A DNA stretch of 19,742 nt, from positions 1 to 19,742 of the forward strand of contig JBNJGB010000061.1 in the NCBI GenBank assembly GCA_051747385.1. Reading direction: 5' to 3'. The first letter of the stretch is position 1. The number at the start of each line of letters is the position of its first letter. This stretch comes from JBNJGB01 sp051747385 (GTDB lineage Bacteria > Myxococcota_A > UBA9042 > PHBI01 > JACKFB01). This document shows positions 14,186-19,742 of this stretch, piece after piece. A model generated the notes under the pieces. The model saw only the letters and a list, made by a program, of their open reading frames with translations. It was not told the origin of the DNA and searched no databases. A program made the translations under genes and the position numbers.

Positions 14186-15511
14186 ATGTGGAATCGGCTG
14201 AAAGCGCTCTGGGCTGGGGCCACCCCGGCCGTCGACGAGGACCCGGGCTCCGGAGGGGCGCCGGAACGGCAGGCCGCGGGTCGCCCGGCGGAGGAGGCGG
14301 GCCCGCACGAGGAGGCCCTTCGGGCCATCGACCGCGCCCTCGAGGAGGGGGACACGGGGCGGGCGCTGATGACTCTCCGTGCCGTCCTGCTGGACGGGGC
14401 CGCCGGCCGGGCCGTCCTGGAGCGCGCCGCGCGCCTCATGGAGGCCCTGGACGAGGCCGGCCTCGCCGTGCTCTTCCGCCAGGCCGCCGTCGGCCGCGCC
14501 GCGGAGCCGCTCATCGAGCTCGCGGCCAGCTTCCTGGAGATGGACGACGGGCCCGTGGCCGTGACCATGGCGCGAGCCGCTCGCCGGCGTACGCGGGGCG
14601 AGGCGCCGTTCGTCGACGGGCTGGTAGCCGAGGGTAACGCCCGCGCCGGCGACCACGACGCAGTGCTCGAGGCCCTGGGGGGGTGGATCGGCCGCTGGCC
14701 GGATCCCGCGCTGCTGCGCCGCTATGCCCAGTCCGCCGTGCTCGCCGGCCAGCGTGCGGCGTGGGATCGGGTGGCGGCGGACGTCGCGGCCGACGAGGAG
14801 GCCGCCTGGATCGCGCAGTCCGCGGCGCGCGAAGCGTCCTTCGACCTCGACGCCGAAGTGCACGCGCCCCTCCGCCACGCTCTGTTCGTGGAGTACGGGG
14901 CGGTGCTCCTGGACGCCGAGGCCGTCCTCGCCGGCGGGATCGTCGAGCCCGGCGTGCTGGCGCAGATCATGGACCGGGCGACGGACGTGATCCGCACGGC
15001 CGGCGTGGAGGTGGACCGCGTGGCGCACGTCTCCCAGCGGGGCGAGGTGTTCGCCCACTGGATGGCGCGCCTGCTGGACAGCACCCCCATGCCCCTGTCC
15101 GCGCGGATCCAGGGCCAGCGGATCCTGCTGGTGGCGGCCGACGACGACGACCTGGCCGGGGCGGCCGAGCACCGGGCGTGGGCCGACGGGCCGGCGCTCG
15201 TGATGCAGGTGCTGAAGGCGCCCGGTCGCACAGGGCTGCCGGCGCCGGACCTCGTCGGCCTCCTGGCCGAGGGTGCCGCGCTGCCGCTGTCCGGGCTCGA
15301 GGCGGCCCGGGCCGCCGACCGCGTCCCGCCGCGGCTGGAGCTGAGCGCCCTGGTGAAGGCGGCCGAGGGAGCGGAGACCGACGGCGCCTGGCCGTTTTTG
15401 CGCGATTGGGTCCGGGAGCGAAGGGACCACCTGGCCGTCACGCGTCCCTGGGCCCCCGACGAGCGGCCGCCATACGCGGGCGATCTCCCCGCCTGGGCGT
15501 TCCGAAGGTAG
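14186..15511 (+). CDS. Unknown helical (TPR-like) protein
   Basis: A 441-aa soluble protein, ATG at 14186 preceded by CCAGGGGACG; upstream in-frame codons would overlap the kinase gene's end. There is no signal peptide or transmembrane helix. After a charged linker (~12-40), residues ~40-240 form Ala/Leu/Arg-rich helical repeats (EEALRAIDRALEEGDTGRAL, GLVAEGNARAGDHDAVLEAL) that look like TPR or similar helical-pair repeats. The C-terminal half (~240-400) has mixed strands and helices (RIQGQRILLVAADDDDLAG, GPALVMQVLKAPGR) and is not recognised. It lies 88 bp after the kinase with no obvious promoter or T-tract terminator between them, so it could be a partner or substrate. It converges on the minus-strand gene at 15521 with only 9 bp between stops. 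Confidence 0.6.
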   Translation: MWNRLKALWAGATPAVDEDPGSGGAPERQAAGRPAEEAGPHEEALRAIDRALEEGDTGRALMTLRAVLLDGAAGRAVLERAARLMEALDEAGLAVLFRQAAVGRAAEPLIELAASFLEMDDGPVAVTMARAARRRTRGEAPFVDGLVAEGNARAGDHDAVLEALGGWIGRWPDPALLRRYAQSAVLAGQRAAWDRVAADVAADEEAAWIAQSAAREASFDLDAEVHAPLRHALFVEYGAVLLDAEAVLAGGIVEPGVLAQIMDRATDVIRTAGVEVDRVAHVSQRGEVFAHWMARLLDSTPMPLSARIQGQRILLVAADDDDLAGAAEHRAWADGPALVMQVLKAPGRTGLPAPDLVGLLAEGAALPLSGLEAARAADRVPPRLELSALVKAAEGAETDGAWPFLRDWVRERRDHLAVTRPWAPDERPPYAGDLPAWAFRR

Positions 15512-15520
15512 GCGAGGGCG

Positions 15521-15994
15521 TCAGCGGCGCCCGTGGTTCATGACGAGGACCCGCTCCTCGTCGGAGAACAGGACGCGCATGCGGTTCGGGGGGAGGACCT
15601 TCACGACGGCGCCCTTGCCGAACTTCGGGTGTTCGATGACGTCGTCCTCCGTGAAGGTCTCGCGGACGTCGTAGCGGCGGGGCTCCGCCTGAGCGCGCGC
15701 CGACAGGGCGTCCAGCCAGGAGCCCTCCGCCTCCTCCGCAGACGGAGCGGCACGCGTCGAGCGCCGGCCGCCCGTGCTGCGCGTGGAGCGTCGGCGGGAC
15801 GACCGGGCGGATCCGGCCTTGCGCCGCCCGCGCTCCGACTTCGGCGGCCGGTACTTGTGGAAGGCGTCGCAGGTGTTGCACTTCACCTGGACGGGGTCCC
15901 GGCCGACCATGGCCACGATGGTGTGCGCCAGGTCCATCTTGCAGCGGGTACAGTACGCGTCGACGTCGCCGCCGACCTCGAGCTTGTCGCCCAT
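15521..15994 (-). CDS. Two-CxxC zinc-binding protein with basic linker and Tudor-like C-terminus
   Basis: A 157-aa protein. The N-terminal domain has CTRC (Cys15, Cys18) and CNTC (Cys39, Cys42), an evident four-cysteine zinc site. The middle (~48-85) is an Arg/Ser/Lys-rich tract (ERGRRKAGSARSSRRRSTRS), likely disordered and able to bind nucleic acid. The end (~112-153, FTEDDVIEHPKFGKGAVVKV then RMRVLFSDEERVLVMN) resembles the small beta-barrel of CarD/TRCF- or UvrD-tail type that contacts RNA polymerase or DNA. Inferred role: a nucleic-acid or transcription-associated factor. It sits 50 bp after the GtrA-like gene, probably as the last gene of the hom operon. No specific function is claimed. 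Confidence 0.65.
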   Translation of the reverse strand: MGDKLEVGGDVDAYCTRCKMDLAHTIVAMVGRDPVQVKCNTCDAFHKYRPPKSERGRRKAGSARSSRRRSTRSTGGRRSTRAAPSAEEAEGSWLDALSARAQAEPRRYDVRETFTEDDVIEHPKFGKGAVVKVLPPNRMRVLFSDEERVLVMNHGRR

Positions 15995-16044
15995 GGAGGG
16001 GGTGCTCCCGTGTCGGGTTCGTTCGGAAGGGGGGGACCGGTGGG

Positions 16045-16491
16045 CTATTCCTGGTCCCGGAAGGTCCAGACGTTGTTGGCCACGTAGTTGAAGACGGTCC
16101 CGAACGCAATGCCGACGCCCTGGGCCGCGTAGATCAGCACCCCGAAGCCGAGCGCCAGGAGCTGGGCGCAGCCGAACTGGATCCCTATGGCCAGGGCGCT
16201 CGCCACGTAGTAGCGGCCGATCCGGAACGCCAGGTCGCGGCGCCGGTCACCCTTGAGGCGGTCGCCCCAGGTCCAGAGGTCGTTGAGCAGGAAGTTGCCG
16301 AAGACGCTGACGACGATGCCCAGCGCGCTGGCGGCGGCCTCCCGCGGCGCCTTGTCCAGGCCGTCGAACATCTGGAGCCCCAGCCAGAGGAACGCCATGT
16401 TCACCACGACGCCGCTGGCGCCCACGACACAGAACTTCACGAAGCGCCGCTGCTCGGGGCCCAGGCGGGCCCGGAGGAACTCACGGATCAA
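16045..16491 (-). CDS. GtrA-like membrane protein
   Basis: A 148-aa protein with four transmembrane helices and the GtrA-family pattern: FVKFCVVGASGVVVNMAFLW in the first helix, VSVFGNFLLNDLWTWGDR after the second, and FNYVANNVWTFRD at the C-terminus. GtrA proteins are thought to move polyprenyl-linked sugars across the inner membrane or to take part in cell-wall glycan modification. It starts 39 bp downstream of hom on the same strand, with no visible promoter in between. The polysaccharide operon at 2653-7388 is on the other strand and distant, so a link is only conceivable. Confidence 0.88.
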   Translation of the reverse strand: MIREFLRARLGPEQRRFVKFCVVGASGVVVNMAFLWLGLQMFDGLDKAPREAAASALGIVVSVFGNFLLNDLWTWGDRLKGDRRRDLAFRIGRYYVASALAIGIQFGCAQLLALGFGVLIYAAQGVGIAFGTVFNYVANNVWTFRDQE

Positions 16492-16530
16492 GGAAGACTC
16501 CTGTGAAGGAACTCCGGTCCGGCCCGGGAG

Positions 16531-17847
16531 TCAACGAAGCTCCTCGATGCGCAGGTAGTGGGGCGGCTCGCGCATGAAGGCCTTCGCGTCGATGACCTCG
16601 AGGGCGTCCAGCACGTCGCCCTCGCGGGCGGTGTGGGTGATCATGACGATCTGGATCGGGGACTGCTCGTCCAGGTCGTCCTGGATCATCCGCGAGATGC
16701 TGATCCCGTGCTCGCCGAGGGTGCCTGCGATGCTCGCCAGGACACCCGGCTCGTCCGAGACGGGGAAGCGCAGGTAGAACGGGCAGCGGGTCTCGGCGGC
16801 CGGGCGCAGGACGCGGCGCGGGACGAAGCCCTCGTGGAAGGCCAGGTGCGGGATGCGCCCGGACGTGCCGCGGAGGATGTTCCGGCCCTGCTCGATGACG
16901 TCGCTGACGACGGCCGCCGCCGTGGGGAGCTGGCCCGCGCCCTGACCGTAGAACATCATGGGCCCGAGCGCCGCGGACTGCAGGTAGACGGCGTTGAAGA
17001 CGCCCTTGACGCTCCCGAGCATGCTGTCCTCGGGCATGAGTGCCGGGTGGACGCGGGCCTCGAGGCCGTCCTCGTGGGCCCGGGCGATGGCGAGGGGCTT
17101 GATGGCGTAGCCGAAGGCCTCCGCGAACCGGATGTCCGCGGCGGTGACCCGGTCGATGCCGTGCGTGAGGATCTCGTCGAAGGACACGGCGCTGCCGTAG
17201 GCCAGGGCGATGAGGATGGACAGCTTCTGGGCCGCGTCGATGCCGCCCACGTCCATGGTGGGATCGGCCTCGGCGTAGCCAAGCTCCTGGGCCTGGGAGA
17301 GGGCCTCTCCGTAGGTGGCGCCCTCCTCGCTCATGGCCGTGAGGATGAAGTTGCTGGTGCCGTTGATGATGGCGTGGAGGGTGTCCACGCGGTCGGAGGC
17401 GAGGCCCTCGCGGAGCATGCGGATGATGGGGATACCGCCGCCCACGGACGCCTCGAAGATGACGTCCCGGTGGACCTCGTCGGCGACCTGGAAGATCTCG
17501 GCGCCGTGGCGAGCCAGCAGGGCCTTGTTCGCCGTGACCACGTGCCGGCCCTTGCGGAGGGAGGCCAGGATCAGCTCGCGGGCCGGGTCGTAGCCACCCA
17601 TGACCTCCACGACCACCTGGACGTCGGGATCCTCGACCACCTCGCGGGGATCCGTCGTGACCCGGTCCGTCGGCACCACGGGATCCCGGGCCTTGGCGCG
17701 ATCCGCCACCGCGATGCGCGTCACCTCGACGGGCACGCCCAGGCGCGCGCGGATGTCCGCGGCGTTGTCGCGCAGGATGCGCAGGACCCCCGTGCCAACG
17801 GTCCCGCACCCCAGTAGTCCGATTCGGATTGCCTGCTCGTCACCCAT
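16531..17847 (-). CDS. hom: Homoserine dehydrogenase
   Basis: A 438-aa monofunctional enzyme reducing aspartate-4-semialdehyde to homoserine, the shared precursor of threonine, methionine and isoleucine. IGLLGCGTVGTGV (9-21) is the NAD(P)-binding motif. VTANKALLARHG, FEASVGGGIPIIRMLREGL, INGTSNFILTAM and LGYAEADPTMDVGGIDAAQK are the catalytic-domain signatures with the conserved acidic and lysine residues. Residues from about 355 form an ACT domain (FPVSDEPGVLASIAGTLGEH), suggesting threonine feedback as known for this family. Length is typical (~430 aa). The start at 17847 (ATGGGTGAC) gives the expected N-terminus. It heads a minus-strand cluster with the GtrA-like and two-CxxC genes and is divergent from the lipoprotein gene. 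Confidence 0.96.
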   Translation of the reverse strand: MGDEQAIRIGLLGCGTVGTGVLRILRDNAADIRARLGVPVEVTRIAVADRAKARDPVVPTDRVTTDPREVVEDPDVQVVVEVMGGYDPARELILASLRKGRHVVTANKALLARHGAEIFQVADEVHRDVIFEASVGGGIPIIRMLREGLASDRVDTLHAIINGTSNFILTAMSEEGATYGEALSQAQELGYAEADPTMDVGGIDAAQKLSILIALAYGSAVSFDEILTHGIDRVTAADIRFAEAFGYAIKPLAIARAHEDGLEARVHPALMPEDSMLGSVKGVFNAVYLQSAALGPMMFYGQGAGQLPTAAAVVSDVIEQGRNILRGTSGRIPHLAFHEGFVPRRVLRPAAETRCPFYLRFPVSDEPGVLASIAGTLGEHGISISRMIQDDLDEQSPIQIVMITHTAREGDVLDALEVIDAKAFMREPPHYLRIEELR

Positions 17848-17891
17848 GGCTGCTCCCGTTCCCCTGCCGGCACGCCGGCTGCGAGGCGCGC

Positions 17892-17922
17892 ACTATAGCG
17901 GACGGCGGACGGGCAGAGTCAA
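17892..17922 (-). promoter_or_regulatory. Sigma-70-like promoter for hom
   Basis: Read on the minus strand, TTGACT (17922-17917) and TATAGT (17897-17892) are separated by 19 bp; shifting the -10 by one base gives 18. This is the only TATA-like sequence in the GC-rich divergent gap and lies 45 bp upstream of the hom ATG. On the plus strand of the same gap I saw no comparably good promoter for the 18031 gene. Confidence 0.6.
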
Positions 17923-18030
17923 CGCGCGCGCCGGTCGCGACGAAAAGGCGTTCAAGTTCGGCGCGGGGAGGGCCGTCTGTTGGAGTTGTGAGCCAACCTC
18001 GCAGCCCCCGGCAAGGGAAGGACGAAGCCC

Positions 18031-19320
18031 ATGCGAATCCGTGCGATCACCTCCGCCGCCGCCGTCGCCACCCTGGCGCTCGCCGCTTGCGGTGACGGCA
18101 GCGGCGCCGCTCCTGGAGCCACCCGCGTCGAGGCCGAGGCCGGCGCCGCCTTCCAGGCCACGCAGCCCCTCGAAGCCGGCACGCTGGTGACCAGTGCCGA
18201 CGGCGTGAGCCTGGGTGAGGCCCCCCTCGGCCAGTGGACGACGGAGAGCATCGCGTTGCACAACCCCGGACCCGGGGACGCGCCGCTCGAGCGCATCGCC
18301 GTCGACGGCCCCGACGGCGTGCAGATCCAGGTCCTGGGACATGCGGCGCGCCCTGGGCATCCGGCCGTGTTCACGCCGCCCCACCGCGTCCGCCCCGGCG
18401 ACGTGCTCCGCGTGGACGTCGTCGCCCAGCCGGCGACAGCGGGCGAGTGGAGCGCGACCGTCTCATTCGAAGGCGGCGAGGAGCCCGTCGAGGTCTCTCT
18501 GGCCGGCGAGACCACGCTCGACGCCATCACCCCCGTCGTGCGCGTGGTGGAGGGCTCCCAGCTGAGCATGCCGCCGATCGGATCCGTGGACGTGCACCTC
18601 TCGGGCGTCGAGAGCGCCTCGCCGGACGGTGAGATCGTGGAGTACGCGTGGAAGGTGTCCTCCCACGACGGCGGCCAGGCCACGCTCCTCCCCAACCGCT
18701 TCGTGGCCGCGCCGACCCTGCGGGTCTTCGAGCCCGGCCGCTTCGACGTGCGCCTCACCGTGGTGGACGAAGCGGGCCACTACAGCCCCATCTCCGAGAC
18801 CGTGCCCGTGCACGTCGTGGACGACTCGGACATCCGCGTAGAGGTCGCCTGGGCCGCCCGTGACGGCGCCGACCTGGACGTGCACCTCGTCCACCCGGCC
18901 GGGCAGGGCAAGGGGCAGGACGTGAACCAGGACGGCGTCGGCGATGGCTGGTTCGACGCCGACTGGGACGCGTGGCAGGACAACCCCCAGCCCATCTGGA
19001 CAACCGAGCAGGCCGGTGTGCTGACGACGCCGGTCGTGGCCACCGCCGACGCCCGCGACGTGGTCGTCCTGTCCGACGCGCTGCTCGAGGGCGACTACCG
19101 CGTGGGAGTCCACGTGGTGGACGGCGGCGACCCCGACCACCCGGTCCGCGCGCAGGTCACCGTCCGCATGGGCGGCGAGGCCGTGTGGTCCTCGGACACC
19201 ATGGAGCTTCGCGAGGGAGATCTCTGGGACGTGGGCGCCGTGTCGTGGCAGGAGGGCGTCGTCGACCGCCCGGCCGCCAACGACGAGGAGCGCGTCGTCC
19301 CGTCGGTGGCCATCCCGTAG
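18031..19320 (+). CDS. Surface lipoprotein with PKD-like domain and calcium-loop motif
   Basis: A 429-aa protein. The ATG at 18031 follows a GGGAAGGA ribosome site. The N-terminus is a lipoprotein signal (MRIRAITSAAAVATLALAAC) with lipidated Cys20 after LAA, so it is anchored to a membrane, probably the outer one. Residues ~45-162 look like an immunoglobulin-like beta domain (TTESIALHNPGPGDAPL). Residues ~165-265 resemble a PKD domain (EIVEYAWKVSSHDGGQATLL, LTVVDEAGHYSP). Then DLDVHLVHPAG (281-291) starts a domain seen in myxobacterial surface proteins, followed by DVNQDGVGDG (297-306), a calcium-binding loop of the dockerin or thrombospondin-3 style. The last third has the YRVGVHVVDGG pattern typical of such domains. 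Likely role: adhesion or surface structure; no enzyme motif is seen. It ends before an intrinsic terminator. Confidence 0.82.
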   Translation: MRIRAITSAAAVATLALAACGDGSGAAPGATRVEAEAGAAFQATQPLEAGTLVTSADGVSLGEAPLGQWTTESIALHNPGPGDAPLERIAVDGPDGVQIQVLGHAARPGHPAVFTPPHRVRPGDVLRVDVVAQPATAGEWSATVSFEGGEEPVEVSLAGETTLDAITPVVRVVEGSQLSMPPIGSVDVHLSGVESASPDGEIVEYAWKVSSHDGGQATLLPNRFVAAPTLRVFEPGRFDVRLTVVDEAGHYSPISETVPVHVVDDSDIRVEVAWAARDGADLDVHLVHPAGQGKGQDVNQDGVGDGWFDADWDAWQDNPQPIWTTEQAGVLTTPVVATADARDVVVLSDALLEGDYRVGVHVVDGGDPDHPVRAQVTVRMGGEAVWSSDTMELREGDLWDVGAVSWQEGVVDRPAANDEERVVPSVAIP

Positions 19321-19349
19321 GCCACCACCAGGCATCCTGGGGGGGGTGC

Positions 19350-19402
19350 GGCGGTGTCAGGTCGTCCTTCATGGGCGGATGGCCTGACGCCGCCTTCTTT
19401 TT
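19350..19402 (+). terminator. Rho-independent terminator after the lipoprotein gene
   Basis: GGCGGTGTCAGG (19350-19361) pairs with CCTGACGCCGCC (19383-19394): a 12-bp stem with one G-U wobble and a 21-nt loop, followed at once by TTCTTTTT (19395-19402). It is the clearest intrinsic terminator in the window. It begins 30 bp after the lipoprotein stop and ends exactly where palindromic element B begins. Confidence 0.9.
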
Positions 19403-19588
19403 GGGTGGCAGGGTGGCCGTCGCTCCCGTCGCGAGCGCGGCGGGTGGCGCGCATCTCGGCCTTCCGCCGACGCTGCGAGGTAGCCTCCGGCTACCTCTCG
19501 GTCGCCGGAACCGGCGCCGCAGGCGCCTGGCCGATCTGCACACCCCCCTCTCGCGCTCGCTCGGTCCGCGCCGGCCACCCTGCCACCC
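19403..19588. repeat. Palindromic repeat element B, ~186 bp
   Basis: The outer arms GGGTGGCAGGGTGGCCG (19403-19419) and CGGCCACCCTGCCACCC (19572-19588) are perfect 17-bp inverted repeats. Inside is a perfect 9-bp hairpin, GAGGTAGCC (19477-19485) with GGCTACCTC (19489-19497) around TCC. It shares landmarks with element A in the same order: GCTCCCGTCGCG (19422-19433), GCCTCCGG (19483-19490) and TCGCTCGGTCCGC (19557-19569). The outer stems of A and B differ. No gene is supported in it. It is part of the gene-free stretch 19321-19742, which otherwise holds only the terminator and the 72-bp array. Confidence 0.7.
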
Positions 19589-19742
19589 GGGCCTGGTATG
19601 GAGCATCGGTTGGTGTCGCGAGCGCGGCGGGTGGCGGGTATCTCGGCCACCCTGCCACCCGGGCCTGGTATGGAGCATCGGTTGGTGTCGCGAGCGCGGC
19701 GGGTGGCGGGTATCTCGGCCACCCTGCCACCCGGGCCTGGTA
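19573..19742. repeat. 72-bp tandem repeat array cut by the contig end
   Basis: Units at 19573-19644 and 19645-19716 and a 26-bp partial unit at 19717-19742 recur with an exact 72-bp period and appear identical by eye. Each unit holds CCACCCTGCCACCCGGGCC, a spacer containing ATGGAGCATCGGTTGG, and GTCGCGAGCGCGGCGGGTGG followed by a copy of the segment ending in ATCTCGG. The last part matches element B's left portion (19428-19459) at 30 of 32 positions, joined directly to element B's right arm. The unit therefore looks like a B element missing its middle, amplified in tandem. The true copy number is unknown because the contig ends inside it. Confidence 0.88.

Noticed and set aside
17941..18030. 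Promoter for the lipoprotein gene starting at TTCAAG (17951)
   Set aside because: No acceptable -10 hexamer lies 16-19 bp downstream, so I did not call one.
19369..19730. Minus-strand frames encoding a 24-residue repeat protein
   Set aside because: The 72-bp period is a multiple of three, so all frames stay open automatically; the frames run through the terminator region and element B, with no ribosome site or family match.
19573..19742. Possible CRISPR array
   Set aside because: The 72-bp units are contiguous and identical, with no variable spacers, and no cas genes are in the window.

Overview
The window is a roughly 70% GC bacterial chromosome fragment. A delta-proteobacterial or myxobacterial (Myxococcota-like) origin is suggested by the GC content, a Hanks-type Ser/Thr kinase with an N-terminal zinc-finger-like stretch and a C-terminal PEGA domain, a large PKD-like surface lipoprotein, and an HExxH metallopeptidase of the secreted-effector kind. 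This is inferred from gene content; no phylogenetic marker was compared. The first ~100 bases are only about 34% GC and do not belong to the gene they run into, so the contig start is probably chimeric. The last ~170 bases are a 72-bp tandem array that is cut by the contig end.

Layout. (1) 98-394: the C-terminal end of an RND efflux pump. (2) 496-2476, plus strand: a putative secreted zinc metallopeptidase, then two tandem paralogous helical proteins, one without a signal peptide and one a lipoprotein. This resembles an effector with accessory or immunity partners. (3) 2653-7388, plus strand: a tight five-gene surface-polysaccharide operon with a GT2 glycosyltransferase, CDP-glucose 4,6-dehydratase (rfbG), glucose-1-phosphate cytidylyltransferase (rfbF), an SDR sugar-nucleotide reductase/epimerase and a GT4 glycosyltransferase. 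The first two enzymatic steps give CDP-4-keto-6-deoxyglucose, the SDR probably finishes the sugar, and the two transferases probably use it. (4) 7564-12235: leuS, a 162-bp perfectly centred palindromic element, an SRPBCC-like protein, a small membrane protein and aroC. (5) 12385-15511: the membrane Ser/Thr kinase and an unknown helical protein. (6) 17847 down to 15521, minus strand: homoserine dehydrogenase (hom), a GtrA-like membrane protein and a two-CxxC protein with a Tudor-like tail. (7) 18031-19320: a PKD-like lipoprotein, followed by a strong intrinsic terminator, a second palindromic element and the 72-bp array.

Credible sigma-70-like promoters precede the effector gene, the sugar operon, leuS, the kinase and hom. 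The most interesting material is (a) the metallopeptidase with its duplicated downstream partners and (b) the palindromic repeat family. The two palindromes share short landmark sequences, and the 72-bp array reads as an internally deleted derivative of the second one.
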